From: an uncultured Desulfovibrio sp. | GTDB taxonomy: Bacteria; Desulfobacterota; Desulfovibrionia; Desulfovibrionales; Desulfovibrionaceae | Length of the DNA: 41,547 nt | Reading direction: 5' to 3' | Assembly: GCF_944327235.1 (NCBI RefSeq) | Contig: NZ_CALVHE010000015.1 | Location: 1-41,547, forward strand | In this document: positions 16,783 through 26,059 of the stretch, piece by piece | Layout: each line of letters starts with the position of its first letter | How positions within the stretch are numbered: position 1 is the first letter of the stretch | The notes under the pieces: model-generated | What the model saw: the letters and a program-made list of their open reading frames with translations, nothing else | Told to the model about the DNA's origin: nothing | Database searches by the model: none | Made by a program: the position numbers and the translations under genes

Positions 16783-19104
16783 TTATGATCTCCGCTCCCG
16801 ACGCGGGGGCGGGGCGGCATCCGGCGGCCGCAGACGCTCCGTGAGGCGGGTATGCCGGATGCGGGTACGGTTGTTCTTCACGGCCATGTGCAGGGCGCGG
16901 GCCTCGCCCACCAGCACCACCAGCTTCTTGCCGCGCGTCACGCCGGTATAGACCAGATTGCGCTGCAGGAGGACATAGTGCTGCATCATGAGCGGGATGA
17001 CCACGGCCGGATATTCCGACCCCTGCGACTTGTGGATGGAGATGGCGTAGGCCGGGGCCAGCTCGTCCAGTTCGTCGAAATCGTAGGGCACCACGCGGTC
17101 GTCGAAATTGACGCTCAGGGTGCGTTCCTTGCCGTCCAGAAAGACGATGCGCCCCACGTCGCCGTTAAAGACGTCCTTGTCGTAATTGTTGCGGATCTGC
17201 ATGACCTTGTCGTGCAGGCGGAAGGCCCGATCGCCGCGCCGCACTTCCGTGCCGTGAGGATTGAGCGCCTCCTGCAGGCGGGCATTGAGTTCGCCCGCGC
17301 CCACGGCCCCGCGATGCATGGGCGTGAGCACCTGGATGTCGTCCACGGGGTCCAGCCCGAAGCGCCGGGGGATATGGTTACGCACCAGATCCACGATGAG
17401 ATCCGCCGCCTTTTCCGGCACGTCCTGCCGGATGAAATAGAAGTCCGACAGCCTGTCCCGGCTGGACTCCAGCGAGGGGACCTGACCGCGATTGATGAGG
17501 TGGGCGTTGCAGATGATCTCGCTTTCCGCCGATTGCCGGAAGATCTCCGTCAGCTCCACCACAGGCACCGCGCCGGAAGCGATGATGTCGGCCAGCACGT
17601 TGCCCGGCCCCACGGACGGCAGCTGATGCACGTCGCCCACCAGCAGCAGCGTCGCGCCCAGCGGCACGGCCTTGAGCAGATGATAGAACAGCAGGATGTC
17701 CATCATGGAGGCTTCGTCCACCACCAGCAGGCCGCAGGCCAGCGGATTGTCCTCGTTGCGGGCGAAGCCGTCCTCCTTGGGGCTGTATTCGAGCAGACGG
17801 TGGATGGTGCGCGCCTCGCGGCCCGATGTCTCGGACATGCGCTTGGCGGCCCGCCCCGTGGGCGCGGCCAGCAGGATGCGCGCCCGCACTTCTCCGAACA
17901 GGCGGATGATGGCGTTGATGATGGTGGTCTTGCCCGTGCCGGGCCCGCCGGTCAGCACCATGACCTTGCTGCGGGCGGCGGTGCGCACGGCCTCGAGCTG
18001 TTCCGGCGCGAGCTGGATGCTGAGTTCCCCCGTCACCTTGTCCACCAGCGTATCGGGATCGCTGAACTGTACGGACTTGGGCGAGCGCAGCAGCCGCTGG
18101 AGATAAAAGGCCGTCTTGGATTCGCAATGATGATAGCGCCGCAGGTAGACCGCCGGGGACAGGGGCGGGATCTCGGCTTCGTCCTCCACCGGCGCGGGGC
18201 AGAGAGGCTCTTCCGGCCATTCCCGCACAAGGCGCTCCTCGCCTTCCAGCACGTCCAGCGCTTCCAGCACGAGCTGCTCCTCCACGCCGAGCTGCTCGCA
18301 GGCCTGGGTCAGCAATTCATCCTGCGGCAGGTAGACGTTGCCGTCGTCTGTGGATTTTTGCAGCACATAGAGGATGCCCGCCTGCACGCGCAGGGGATTG
18401 TCCACCTCGAACCCCAGCTTGCGGGCCGCGGCGTCGGCGGTCACGAAGCCGATGCCGTGGATGTCCATGGCCAGCCGGTAGGGATTCTCCCGCACCACCT
18501 GCAAGGCTTCGCCGCCATAGGCCCGATAGATGCGGACCGCATAGGCGGGCGTGATGCCGTGCGGCTGCAAAAAGAGCATGAGATCCCGGATGCCGCGATG
18601 CTCCTGCCAGCTCTGGCAGATGCGCTCGAAATTCTTCTTGCCCACGCCCCGGATCTCGCGCAGGCGCTCCGGTTCTTCATCCAGGACGCGGATGGTGTCC
18701 TCTCCGAACCTTTCCACGATGCGCCCGGCCATCTCCGTGCCCACGCCCTTGATGAGGCCGGAGGCCAGATACAACCGTATGCCTTCGGTGGTGGCGGGCA
18801 GGATCTCCTCCGCCAGCTCGAAATGGATCTGGCGGCCGTAGCGGGCATTGACCTGCCAGCGGCCCGCGATCCTCAGATGTACGCCCGGCTGCGGATGCAC
18901 CATGTGGCCCACGCAGGTGACGGGGTCCCGGCTCAGACCGCGCGCGGGCGCGCCCTGCACCTTGCTCTGCCCGGGCAGAGGCTTGTCCGGTTGCAGGCGC
19001 AGGACGGTATAGCCGTTCTCCTCATTGTGGAAAACGACCCGCTCCAGCGTGCCGCACAGTTCCACGGCATCGGGGTCCTGCAACAGGGGCAGATCAGCGC
19101 TCAT
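16783..19104 (-). CDS. recD2: SF1B DNA helicase RecD2
   Basis: A 773-residue ATP-dependent 5'-3' DNA helicase of the RecD2 (YrrC) type, which acts without RecBC. It has an N-terminal OB-like region (VELCGTLERVVFHNEENGYT), helix-hairpin-helix segments with LREIRGVGKKNFERI, Walker A GGPGTGKTT (about 385-393), Walker B VVDEASMMD (about 458-466), and late helicase motifs including the SIHKSQGSEYPAVV region and VYTGVTRGKKLVVLVG. The length of about 770 is normal for the family. ATG 19104 follows GGAGG and overlaps the preceding gene by 11 bp. This gives an aroC, tfoX-like, recD2 translationally coupled set. Confidence 0.95.
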   Translation of the reverse strand: MSADLPLLQDPDAVELCGTLERVVFHNEENGYTVLRLQPDKPLPGQSKVQGAPARGLSRDPVTCVGHMVHPQPGVHLRIAGRWQVNARYGRQIHFELAEEILPATTEGIRLYLASGLIKGVGTEMAGRIVERFGEDTIRVLDEEPERLREIRGVGKKNFERICQSWQEHRGIRDLMLFLQPHGITPAYAVRIYRAYGGEALQVVRENPYRLAMDIHGIGFVTADAAARKLGFEVDNPLRVQAGILYVLQKSTDDGNVYLPQDELLTQACEQLGVEEQLVLEALDVLEGEERLVREWPEEPLCPAPVEDEAEIPPLSPAVYLRRYHHCESKTAFYLQRLLRSPKSVQFSDPDTLVDKVTGELSIQLAPEQLEAVRTAARSKVMVLTGGPGTGKTTIINAIIRLFGEVRARILLAAPTGRAAKRMSETSGREARTIHRLLEYSPKEDGFARNEDNPLACGLLVVDEASMMDILLFYHLLKAVPLGATLLLVGDVHQLPSVGPGNVLADIIASGAVPVVELTEIFRQSAESEIICNAHLINRGQVPSLESSRDRLSDFYFIRQDVPEKAADLIVDLVRNHIPRRFGLDPVDDIQVLTPMHRGAVGAGELNARLQEALNPHGTEVRRGDRAFRLHDKVMQIRNNYDKDVFNGDVGRIVFLDGKERTLSVNFDDRVVPYDFDELDELAPAYAISIHKSQGSEYPAVVIPLMMQHYVLLQRNLVYTGVTRGKKLVVLVGEARALHMAVKNNRTRIRHTRLTERLRPPDAAPPPRRERRS

Positions 19105-19423
19105 GGGAAGCCTCCGGGACAGGGGAAAGCGACGGCACGGCGTCCGCCTTGCGCCGCCGCGACCACCAGGACCAGTCCCGCCGCTCGGGCGGACAGGCGG
19201 GATCGCGGGCCTGTTCCACCACACAGCGCAATTGATCCAGCACGCAGATATCCTGCGGCCCACTCAGGCGACACAGCGCCGCGTACAACTCGTCAGGCTC
19301 GGCACGACGCAGGTCCCCCACGCAGGTGATGCCCAGCGCGTGCAGGTCCGCCGTCAGGGCCGGACCGCAACTGCGGAAAAGACCGGTCCGCAAGGGCGTC
19401 GCGTCAGGCAGCGGAGCGGCCAT
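19094..19423 (-). CDS. TfoX C-terminal-domain (helix-hairpin-helix-like) protein
   Basis: A 109-residue protein; its ATG (19423-19421) shares one base with the aroC stop (TGATG), indicating coupled translation. The segment RSCGPALTADLHALGITCVGDL followed by a short helix and LYAALCRL is the TfoX/Sxy C-terminal domain pattern, a small helical hairpin fold. The N-terminal TfoX domain is absent, so this is a stand-alone C-terminal domain with a basic, Trp-rich tail (DWSWWSRRRKAD). Full-length TfoX regulates competence; that role should not be assumed here. Confidence 0.8.
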   Translation of the reverse strand: MAAPLPDATPLRTGLFRSCGPALTADLHALGITCVGDLRRAEPDELYAALCRLSGPQDICVLDQLRCVVEQARDPACPPERRDWSWWSRRRKADAVPSLSPVPEASHER

Positions 19424-20544
19424 CACCAGCGCCCGTCCCGCAGGGCGGCCGGACGCGGCCGCGGCAGCACGTCTTCCGGCAGCGCCGCCATGCGCGCCTG
19501 CAACAGCAGGGCATCGGCCAGCGTGAGCGCGGTCATGGCCCGCAGCACGGGCACGATGCGCGGGATGGCCGAGAGATCATGCCGTCCGCCCACCAGCACC
19601 GTGGCCGGGCGGCCTTCCCTGTCGATGGTCCGCTGTTCCCGCGCGATGGAAGCGATGGGTTTGACGGCCGCGCGCAGGACGATCTCCTGCCCGCTGGAAA
19701 TGCCGCCGAGGATGCCCCCCGCATGGTTGGAGGCAAAACCTTCCGGCGTAAGAGGGTCATTGTTGGCGGAGCCGGTACTGCGGGCCGCGGCAAAGCCGTC
19801 GCCCACCTCCACGCCCTTGACCGCGCCCACGCCCATGAGCGCGTGGGCCAGACAGGCGTCCAGCTTGTCGAAGGCCGGTTCCCCCCAGCCGGGCGGCACG
19901 TTGCGGGCGCGGATCTCCACGATGCCGCCCAGCGTGTCCCCGGCCTTGCGGGCTTCGGCCACACGCTCGTCCCAGCGGCTGACCACCGCCGCCGAGGCCG
20001 CGTAATACGGCCGCGAAAAAGCTTCGGACAGTTCGCGCTCCTCCGGCGGCACGGCGATGCCGCCCAGCTCCACGGCCGCGGCATCCACCCGGATGTCGTG
20101 CGTCGCCAGCAGCAGACGGGCCACGGCCCCGGCCGCCACGCGCGCGGCCGTCTCGCGACCGGAGGAACGTCCACCCCCGCGATGATCGCGCAGGCCCTGG
20201 AATTTCTGGAAAAAGCCCCAGTCCGCATGGCCCGGCCGAAAGACTTCGGCCAGATTGCCGTAATCCTGCGAACGCTGGTTCTCGTTGGCGATATGGAAGG
20301 CGATGGGCGTGCCGGTGGTCCGGCCCTCGAAGACCCCGGACAGGATACGTACCGTATCCGACTCCTTCCGCGTGGTGGCCGTGGGCCCCTGCCCCGGCTT
20401 GCGGAGATCGAGATCGTGCTGCATGTCGGCCTCGCTCAGCGGCAGGCCCGCCGGACAGCCGTCCAGTATGCCGCCGATGCCCGCGCCGTGCGACTCGCCG
20501 TAAGTGGTAAGGCGCAGGACGCGCCCGAAGGTATTGCCGGACAT
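19423..20544 (-). CDS. aroC: chorismate synthase
   Basis: A 373-residue enzyme converting 5-enolpyruvylshikimate 3-phosphate to chorismate with reduced FMN, the last shikimate step. Signature segments are GESHGAGIGGILDGCPAGL near residue 17, RPGHADWGFFQKF, the Arg/Gly-rich RDHRGGGRSSGRETAARVAAG and FASNHAGGILGGISSGQEI. ATG 20544 follows AGGAGAG. It begins a three-gene coupled set with the TfoX-like gene and recD2. Confidence 0.97.
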   Translation of the reverse strand: MSGNTFGRVLRLTTYGESHGAGIGGILDGCPAGLPLSEADMQHDLDLRKPGQGPTATTRKESDTVRILSGVFEGRTTGTPIAFHIANENQRSQDYGNLAEVFRPGHADWGFFQKFQGLRDHRGGGRSSGRETAARVAAGAVARLLLATHDIRVDAAAVELGGIAVPPEERELSEAFSRPYYAASAAVVSRWDERVAEARKAGDTLGGIVEIRARNVPPGWGEPAFDKLDACLAHALMGVGAVKGVEVGDGFAAARSTGSANNDPLTPEGFASNHAGGILGGISSGQEIVLRAAVKPIASIAREQRTIDREGRPATVLVGGRHDLSAIPRIVPVLRAMTALTLADALLLQARMAALPEDVLPRPRPAALRDGRW

Positions 20545-20846
20545 GATCTCTCCTGGATTGCAAGATGGACGGGGCCTCGTACCTGCCTATGGGCCGCGCG
20601 TCCGCAAGCGGCCTCGCCCCTGCGCCCCGCGCGCGACGGCGTACGGCCTCCACGGACGGTACGGCCCGCGTACGCCCCTGCGGGCATGGAAGCATCTTCC
20701 CGCCTGACGCAGGGCAGCCGTTCGCCGCATGGCGTCGTTGCGGGGAAAGATCCGGCCTTTCGCGGACGGGGCGGGCGTCCAGAGTCTAGCAGAAAGCTTC
20801 CCCATCCTCCAGCCGCCGTTTTCCGGCAGCGTACGCCGCAACGACG
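20545..20846. other. 300-bp leader region upstream of aroC
   Basis: No gene is convincing here. On the minus strand a weak promoter-like TGGAGG, 17-bp spacer, TAGACT lies near 20785-20815, which would give aroC a leader of about 240 nt. The region is rich in short GC palindromes, but no known riboswitch is recognised. Confidence 0.35.
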
Positions 20847-20884
20847 AAAAGCGCACCGCCTGCACATGGGGCAGGGGGTGCGCT
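20847..20884 (-). terminator. intrinsic terminator of infA
   Basis: On the minus strand AGCGCACC (20884-20877) pairs with GGTGCGCT (20857-20850), enclosing an inner CCTGC/GCAGG stem, followed by TTTT. It begins about 24 bp beyond the infA stop. Confidence 0.75.
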
Positions 20885-20907
20885 CCCCGAAAAGGCGCAG
20901 CGGGAGG

Positions 20908-21126
20908 CTACTTCATGCGGTAGGTGATGCGGCCGCGCGTCAGATCGTAGGGAGAAAGCTCCACCTTCACGCGGTCGCCGGGCAAAATGCGGATGTAGAA
21001 CTTGCGCATCTTGCCGGAAATGTGGGCCAGCACTTCGTGCCCGTTTTCCAGTTCAACGCGGAACATGGCATTGGGCAGCGCTTCCTGCACCACACCGTCT
21101 ACTTCAATGGAACCTTCCTTGGCCAT
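20908..21126 (-). CDS. infA: translation initiation factor IF-1
   Basis: A 72-residue OB-fold protein, the normal IF-1 length. It opens [20 protein letters not shown] and ends [15 protein letters not shown], and is clearly the canonical factor that occupies the A site of the 30S subunit with IF-2 and IF-3. ATG 21126 follows GGGAGGC. It has its own promoter (21159-21188) and terminator (20847-20884), so although it follows lgt closely it can be expressed independently. Confidence 0.97.
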   Translation of the reverse strand: MAKEGSIEVDGVVQEALPNAMFRVELENGHEVLAHISGKMRKFYIRILPGDRVKVELSPYDLTRGRITYRMK

Positions 21127-21158
21127 GACGCCTCCCGATAAAATCTGTCTATCCAGAT

Positions 21159-21188
21159 AGCATAGCCGTAAAACGGCGCGTCTGTCAA
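21159..21188 (-). promoter_or_regulatory. sigma70-type promoter of infA
   Basis: On the minus strand: TTGACA (21188-21183), an 18-bp spacer, TATGCT (21164-21159). It starts ten bases after the lgt stop codon and gives a leader of about 25 nt. Confidence 0.75.
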
Positions 21189-21198
21189 ATGATGTCCG

Positions 21199-21981
21199 TC
21201 ATTCAGCGGCGTGCGGCCTGGCCCGCCAGAGCAGCCAGCCGCCCACGGCGATGAGCGGCAGGCAAAGCACCTGCCCCATGGTCAACCAGCCGAAGGCCAG
21301 ATAGCCGAGCTGCACGTCCGGCACGCGCACGAACTCCACCCCGAAGCGGAAGATGCCGTACAGCAGGGCAAACAGCCCGGCCACCGCGCCGGGACGGCGC
21401 TTCCTGGACGAGAACAGCCAGAGGATCACGAAAAGCGCCACGCCTTCCAGCAGGGCCTCATAGAGCTGCGAGGGGTGACGCGCCCACGGCCCGCCGGAGG
21501 GGAAGACCATGGCCCAGGGCAGATCGCTGGGCTTGCCCCAGAGCTCGCCGTTGATGAAATTGCCCATGCGGCCGAAAAAGAGCCCCTGCGGCACCAGCGG
21601 CGCGATGAAGTCCGCCACATCGAGGAAAGGCTTCTCGCGCGTGCGGGAAAAATACCAGAAGGCCCCCAACACGCCCAGCAGGCCGCCGTGGAAGGACATG
21701 CCGCCGTTCCAGACGCGGAAGATCTCCAGCGGGTCGCGGATGTACTCCGCCAGATCGTAAAAGAGCACATAGCCCAGACGCGCGCCGAGGATGACCCCCA
21801 GCATGACGAAGGTCAGCAAGTCGTCCACGTCCTGCGCGCGCCAGCCCGAATTGGGCCGCGAAGCCCGCAGGCGGCCCAGCAGCCAGCCGCCCACGAAGGC
21901 GAAAAGATACATGAGCCCGTACCAGCGCAGATGGAGCGAGCCGATGCTGAAGGCGATGGGGTCGATATGCGGGAAGGTCAT
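21199..21981 (-). CDS. lgt: prolipoprotein diacylglyceryl transferase
   Basis: A 260-residue polytopic inner-membrane enzyme that transfers diacylglyceryl from phosphatidylglycerol to the lipobox Cys of prolipoproteins. The Lgt signature [13 protein letters not shown] is at residues about 136-148. The conserved SFHGGLLG segment with its His lies near 95, and RHPSQLYEA lies in the second half. About seven hydrophobic segments fit the fold. The start ATG 21981 overlaps the moaC stop by four bases (ATGA). It would act on lipoproteins such as those encoded at 1, 1230 and 25562. Confidence 0.97.
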   Translation of the reverse strand: MTFPHIDPIAFSIGSLHLRWYGLMYLFAFVGGWLLGRLRASRPNSGWRAQDVDDLLTFVMLGVILGARLGYVLFYDLAEYIRDPLEIFRVWNGGMSFHGGLLGVLGAFWYFSRTREKPFLDVADFIAPLVPQGLFFGRMGNFINGELWGKPSDLPWAMVFPSGGPWARHPSQLYEALLEGVALFVILWLFSSRKRRPGAVAGLFALLYGIFRFGVEFVRVPDVQLGYLAFGWLTMGQVLCLPLIAVGGWLLWRARPHAAE

Positions 21982-22496
21982 GCGTCCTGCCTCCCCATAT
22001 CCTCGGGCAGGCGGGCGTCCGGGGCCTCAAAGCGGCCGCTCTTGCCGCCGTCCTTGAGCAGCAGGCGCACCAGCTCGATGACGATGTCCCGCTGCACGGC
22101 CTTGCACATGTCGTAGATGGTGGCGGCCGCCATCTGCGCGGCCACGATGGCTTCCATCTCCACGCCGGTGGGACCGTCGGTGCGCGCTTCGCTCAGGATA
22201 CGGATGGTGGAGGCGGCCTCGTCGATCTCGAAGCGCACGTCCGCATAGCTCAGGCCCAGCGGATGGCACATGGGGATGAGCTCCGCCGTGCGCTTGGCGG
22301 CCATGATGCCGCCGATCTTGGCACAGGTGAGCACGTCCCCCTTGGGCAGGGCCGCGCGCCGCAGCAAGTCCAGAGTGGCGGGAGCCAGCCGCACAAGGGC
22401 TTCGGCCACGGCCACGCGCCGGGTGGCGGGCTTGTGCCCGACATCCACCATGCACACGTTGCCCCGGCTGTCCATATGGGAAAAGACGTTGTCCAT
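21978..22496 (-). CDS. moaC: cyclic pyranopterin monophosphate synthase
   Basis: A 172-residue molybdenum-cofactor biosynthesis enzyme that, after MoaA, makes cyclic pyranopterin monophosphate. Characteristic segments are [41 protein letters not shown] and the active-site [14 protein letters not shown] 22496 follows CGAGGA. It is translationally coupled to lgt. No other moa gene is in the window, so the pairing with lgt is genomic context rather than pathway. Confidence 0.95.
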   Translation of the reverse strand: MDNVFSHMDSRGNVCMVDVGHKPATRRVAVAEALVRLAPATLDLLRRAALPKGDVLTCAKIGGIMAAKRTAELIPMCHPLGLSYADVRFEIDEAASTIRILSEARTDGPTGVEMEAIVAAQMAAATIYDMCKAVQRDIVIELVRLLLKDGGKSGRFEAPDARLPEDMGRQDA

Positions 22497-22530
22497 GCAG
22501 TCCTCGATGGTGTTGGTGTGGCTGATGTCT

Positions 22531-23649
22531 TTACCGGAGGCCGGGCTCCGCGTCCAGCCCCGACGCGGGCGTCCGCCCCCGGAACGTCCAGGCCCCGAAC
22601 GGCAGGTACAGCTCCTCGCGCAATGGCGATCCCTGCTGTCCGGAGTCCCGGCGGTACACCTGCCGCAGTCGCAGCGGCGCGGGCGGATCGCCCCAAAAGC
22701 CTGTCAGAAAGCGCCGCACCGCTGGGAGGTTGCTGCTGAAACGCTCATCCTGCACGAGGACGACATGTTCACCCCCGGCCCAGGCCGCCGCCCTGTCGGG
22801 CGGGACCGGCGTCCAGAGCAAAAAGGACGCGTCCAGAAAGGCCGCCCCCACCGGAGACGAGGCGCGCAGGCGCGCGGGCAGTTCCGGCGAGGTGAACTCG
22901 CACAGACGCCGCCCGTAAAAACGCCCCGGCGCGAGCAGGCCCTCGGTACAAACGAGGGTCGTCATCTTGGGCAGCTCCTCCTCGTAGACGACGCGCCGCA
23001 GGCCGGGCACGACCACATCCGGCAGCACGGCAAGGCGGCCGATATGCCGCCGCTGCGCCGCGAAGTCCGCCCGGCAGGACTGTTCAAGGAACGCATTGTA
23101 CGCCAGTCCGAGGCAGGGATAGCACACGAGCCAGACCAGCGCCCAGCGGGCCGGACGCGGACTGCGCCGCCGCACGGCCAGGATGCCGACGGCCAGCGGC
23201 GGCAGCAGCATGAGCGGATCAAGACAGGATACGGCGTTACCGCGCCAGCGCTCCCCGGAAAAGGGAGAAAACAGCTTGATGCCCCAGGGCGTGACGACAT
23301 CCAGCCAGAGGTGCAGGAGCAGCAGCCCGCAGCAGAACAGCCAGACGCGCGTCCACGAAGCCGGCGACGTGTCCGGCTGCCGGAGAGGCCGGAACAGCCG
23401 GAACAGGGGAATACAGCCGATGGCCACGAGAGGGACCAGCGCCAGACTGTGCAGGAGGCCGCCATACCAGACGAGGAAGGGCCTCGGCCCGGCCAGAAGG
23501 GCAAGCGCGTCCAGATCCGGCACAAGGGAGATCAGGACGACGGCCGCCATCAGCCTCCGGCCAGAGCGTTCGGCCATTGAAAAGGGCAAAACGCGAGGCA
23601 GCGCCAGCAGCGCGACGACGCCCGTCGCGGCGTGGGTCAGCGGCTCCAC
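22531..23649 (-). CDS. YdjM-like membrane protein (DUF457 family), copy A
   Basis: A 372-residue polytopic membrane protein starting at GTG 23649 ([10 protein letters not shown]), aligned with copy B. The THA-x-G motif near the start, the PDLDAL motif near residue 45 and WLDVVTPWG near 120 match the YdjM/DUF457 family of membrane-bound putative metal-dependent hydrolases, which keep His and Asp residues in these positions. Four or five hydrophobic segments fill the first 200 residues; the last 170 are soluble. Residues about 18-28 (encoded by 23564-23599) match the 3' end of the dispersed repeat and differ from copy B. It lies 34 bp upstream of moaC and is probably co-transcribed. The substrate is unknown. 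Confidence 0.8.
   Translation of the reverse strand: MEPLTHAATGVVALLALPRVLPFSMAERSGRRLMAAVVLISLVPDLDALALLAGPRPFLVWYGGLLHSLALVPLVAIGCIPLFRLFRPLRQPDTSPASWTRVWLFCCGLLLLHLWLDVVTPWGIKLFSPFSGERWRGNAVSCLDPLMLLPPLAVGILAVRRRSPRPARWALVWLVCYPCLGLAYNAFLEQSCRADFAAQRRHIGRLAVLPDVVVPGLRRVVYEEELPKMTTLVCTEGLLAPGRFYGRRLCEFTSPELPARLRASSPVGAAFLDASFLLWTPVPPDRAAAWAGGEHVVLVQDERFSSNLPAVRRFLTGFWGDPPAPLRLRQVYRRDSGQQGSPLREELYLPFGAWTFRGRTPASGLDAEPGLR
23564..23599 (-). repeat. dispersed-repeat fragment inside a coding region
   Basis: On the minus strand this 36-bp stretch, GCCTCGCGTTTTGCCC followed by TTTTCAATGGCCGAACGCTC, matches the repeat 3' end (compare 33794-33830 and 3870-3891) at about 31 of 36 positions. It is read in frame as codons of the YdjM-like gene, in the same orientation as that gene. 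Confidence 0.6.
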
Positions 23650-23725
23650 GGCCCCGCCTACAGGCCGTCATCCGCAGTCGGAGCGCAAGCGCCGCAACAA
23701 GACGGCAAACGCATTGCGGTCCGCC

Positions 23726-24877
23726 TCAGCGCAGGCCAAGCCACCAGTCCAGCCCCTGTGCGGGCTGCGGCGGACGCGGCGGCTGCCAGCCGGAATCCCG
23801 GCCGCTGTCCGGCAGATAGAGACGCTCGCGCAGCAGGCGCGGCATGGCATCCGGCGCGTACCCCAGCTCCACGAAGAGCCGGAAGGGCGAACCGCCCTCC
23901 CCCGCCCGGTGGCGCATGATCCAGCGCACGAAGCGCAGACTGCTGCCGAAACGCTCATCCGATATCTCCAGATAACCGCGCAGGGCCTCCGGCCGCGCCG
24001 CGGCCGCCTCCTGTTCGTCCGGCGCGGATACGGCATCCGCGGGACGCAGACCCTTCGGGACGGGCATGGTCAGCGGCAGCAGGCTGAAGTCGAGGAAATC
24101 CCGGCAGATGGTGGACTGCTCCCGCAGGCTTGCGGCCAGCTCCGGCCTGAGGGCAGGCCGGGGGAAACCCCGCTCATGCGCCCGGCCCAGCGCGGTGAGC
24201 CCGTCGGCACGCACCACGAGACCGTTGGGCTGGCGCTCTTCATAAAGCGCCCGCCAGAAGACCGGCGAAAAGGCGTCCGGCAGCACCACGAGCCGCTCGA
24301 TCTCCCGGCCCTGTCCGGTCAGCTCGGCCCGGTAGGCGGCGGCAAGATGACTGTTGAGTCCGATGGCGCAGCAGGGATAGAGCACCAGCCAGAGCAGAGC
24401 AAGACGCGCCGGGCGCACCGTGCAACGGCGCAGGGCAAACCAGGCCGCCGCCAGCAGAGGCAGCGTCAGCAGCAGGTCGATGATGAACACCCCGTTGAGG
24501 CGAACCCGCTCCGCCGAGAAAGGCAGGAAGATCATGGTGCCGTAAGTGGTGATGCAGTCCAGCCAGATATGCAGGAGGATGAGCCCGCCGAAAAAGAGCC
24601 AGACCAGCGGCAGCGGCCAGCGGCCCGGCGTATCCCGTTTCCAGAGCGGACGGGCCGCCAGCGCCAGCAGCAGGGCCAGCAGGGGCAGATAGAACAGCGC
24701 ATGTGTGATGCCGCGGTGCAGCTGCAGGAATTGCAGCGGCCCGCGAATGAAGGCGATGTCGATATCCGGGAAGGCGGCCACCAGGGCGGCCAGCGGCACG
24801 GCCCAGCGGGTGGCGGGACGGCGGGGCAGGGCCAGCATGGCCACGGCCCCGGAAGCGGCATGGGTTATGGGATCCAT
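23726..24877 (-). CDS. YdjM-like membrane protein (DUF457 family), copy B
   Basis: A 383-residue paralogue of the protein at 22531. It opens MDPITHAASGAVAMLALPRR, has FPDIDIAF near residue 36-43, HRGITHALFYLP (about 54-65) and IWLDCITTYGT (about 112-122), giving the family set of His and Asp positions that may bind metal. Copy A keeps these motifs in weaker form ([12 protein letters not shown]). ATG 24877 follows GAGGAG. Copies A and B are adjacent, 76 bp apart, from an old duplication. They lead the transcription unit that continues into moaC and lgt. The function is unknown; the LexA-linked naming of YdjM should not be transferred without evidence. Confidence 0.82.
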   Translation of the reverse strand: MDPITHAASGAVAMLALPRRPATRWAVPLAALVAAFPDIDIAFIRGPLQFLQLHRGITHALFYLPLLALLLALAARPLWKRDTPGRWPLPLVWLFFGGLILLHIWLDCITTYGTMIFLPFSAERVRLNGVFIIDLLLTLPLLAAAWFALRRCTVRPARLALLWLVLYPCCAIGLNSHLAAAYRAELTGQGREIERLVVLPDAFSPVFWRALYEERQPNGLVVRADGLTALGRAHERGFPRPALRPELAASLREQSTICRDFLDFSLLPLTMPVPKGLRPADAVSAPDEQEAAAARPEALRGYLEISDERFGSSLRFVRWIMRHRAGEGGSPFRLFVELGYAPDAMPRLLRERLYLPDSGRDSGWQPPRPPQPAQGLDWWLGLR

Positions 24878-25031
24878 TCGTCTCCTCGTATGAATCGTTC
24901 AGGACGGGTAGCGGACGACGGAGGGCCGCCCACGCGGGCACGCCTCCGCAACGTCCCTCGCGCCAAGGCGCGACAACACGCCGAGCATACGACGAGACCC
25001 GCGCGAGAGCAACGACGCGCCCTCCACGCGA

Positions 25032-25433
25032 TCAGGGAGCCGTCTTGTCCTTGTGCCGCCTGTGCTGCCGCAGCCATTCCGCATAACGGCTCGTGCCGCC
25101 GCGAACAGGCTGGGAAGGCGCCTCCGGCAGCGGGCTTGCCGTTCCCGGTCCTTCCGGGGCAGAAGCGGCCGACGCGTCCGCCTCATTCCGACGTGCCCAG
25201 CACACCTCTTCCTCCGTCAGCGGCTGCCGTAGCACCAATACGGCAAACAGGCGCGGCAGCACCTTGCGGAAAAGGATCTTGAGCAGTTGCCATCGACTGC
25301 GCGGCGGCTGGGAACGGTCCAGCCGGTGCTTGTCACCGACCACGAGGATGAGCGCCGCAAGCCCCAGCACGCCGGCGATGATGACCGACAACAGCGACAG
25401 CAGCAGCGTCTCCAGCAGGGTCGACAATTCCAT
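25032..25433 (-). CDS. single-span membrane protein, unknown
   Basis: A 133-residue protein from ATG 25433, preceded by a strong GGAGGT site. One hydrophobic segment (about residues 8-32, LLLSLLSVIIAGVLGLAALI) is followed by a basic stretch (RSRWQLLKILFRKVLPRLF) and a Pro/Ser-rich hydrophilic tail. The helix and basic flank predict an N-out, C-in anchor. It lies about 130 bp downstream of the small lipoprotein gene on the same strand. Family not recognised. Confidence 0.65.
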   Translation of the reverse strand: MELSTLLETLLLSLLSVIIAGVLGLAALILVVGDKHRLDRSQPPRSRWQLLKILFRKVLPRLFAVLVLRQPLTEEEVCWARRNEADASAASAPEGPGTASPLPEAPSQPVRGGTSRYAEWLRQHRRHKDKTAP

Positions 25434-25561
25434 GAGACCTCCGGGCAGCGACGGCGGATCGTCCACAGACCTCGCGCACCTCATCCACAGCGTTGCCCTT
25501 TTGCGGGCGGGACACGCGGAAGGTACAACCGGCGAGACTGGCGGCCGTCCGCTCATGCTCC

Positions 25562-25882
25562 CTACTGACGGAACGGGCTGCGCTGGCGGGGAACTTCCCG
25601 GTATTCGGGCGATTCGGGATCGACGCCGCCGTTATGACGATTGATGTAGCGCCGGTAATTGTCCAGCCCGGACTGCTGCATCTGCATCATGATATGAGGC
25701 TGATTGTAGAAATACAGCCTGCGCTGGATGGGATTGGCCCCCGTCATGGGCTGACGCAGGTTCTCCACGGAACTGACGCCGGGAGGAGCGAGGTCCGGTT
25801 CGGAGGTCCCCGTGCCGATGTCCTTCGGCCCGCAGGCCGTCAGCAGCAGCGTGGCGAGGAGTACAGGGGTGGAACGTCTCAT
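25562..25882 (-). CDS. small lipoprotein, unknown
   Basis: A 106-residue protein. The first residues [18 protein letters not shown] form a classic lipoprotein signal with lipobox L-T-A-Cys17. The mature part is hydrophilic, rich in Pro, Gln, Arg and Asn, with a Tyr/Gln/Met cluster ([18 protein letters not shown]). It is probably lipidated by the Lgt encoded nearby. The ribosome site is weak, but the signal peptide fixes the start. It is divergent from psd. No family is recognised. Confidence 0.7.
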   Translation of the reverse strand: MRRSTPVLLATLLLTACGPKDIGTGTSEPDLAPPGVSSVENLRQPMTGANPIQRRLYFYNQPHIMMQMQQSGLDNYRRYINRHNGGVDPESPEYREVPRQRSPFRQ

Positions 25883-25940
25883 CGGTCAAGCATAGCCGTT
25901 GCCGCACGGAGGCGCAAGAGAGGTCATGGACGCTTTTCCC

Positions 25941-25969
25941 TTGCCTGTTGCCACGGGGAAGCATATACT
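25941..25969 (+). promoter_or_regulatory. sigma70-type promoter of the psd-pssA-leu operon
   Basis: TTGCCT (25941-25946), a 17-bp spacer, TATACT (25964-25969). The leader to the ATG at 26060 is about 85 nt and holds a CCTGCC/GGCAGG hairpin just before the ribosome site. Confidence 0.7.
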
Positions 25970-26059
25970 ATCGGTCCCATAAAAATGACATCGGCCCGTC
26001 CCGACGCGGGCGTTACCCCAACGCCTGCCGGCAAGGCAGGGCCGCCACCGAGGTTCGTT

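Noticed and set aside
16852..19329. 825-codon frame antisense to recD2
   Set aside because: Shadow frame; RecD2 motifs in the other strand are complete.
25461..25490. Two TCCACAG motifs resembling DnaA boxes (TCATCCACA at 25481)
   Set aside because: Only one near-consensus box and no AT-rich unwinding element, dnaA or dnaN nearby; not an origin.
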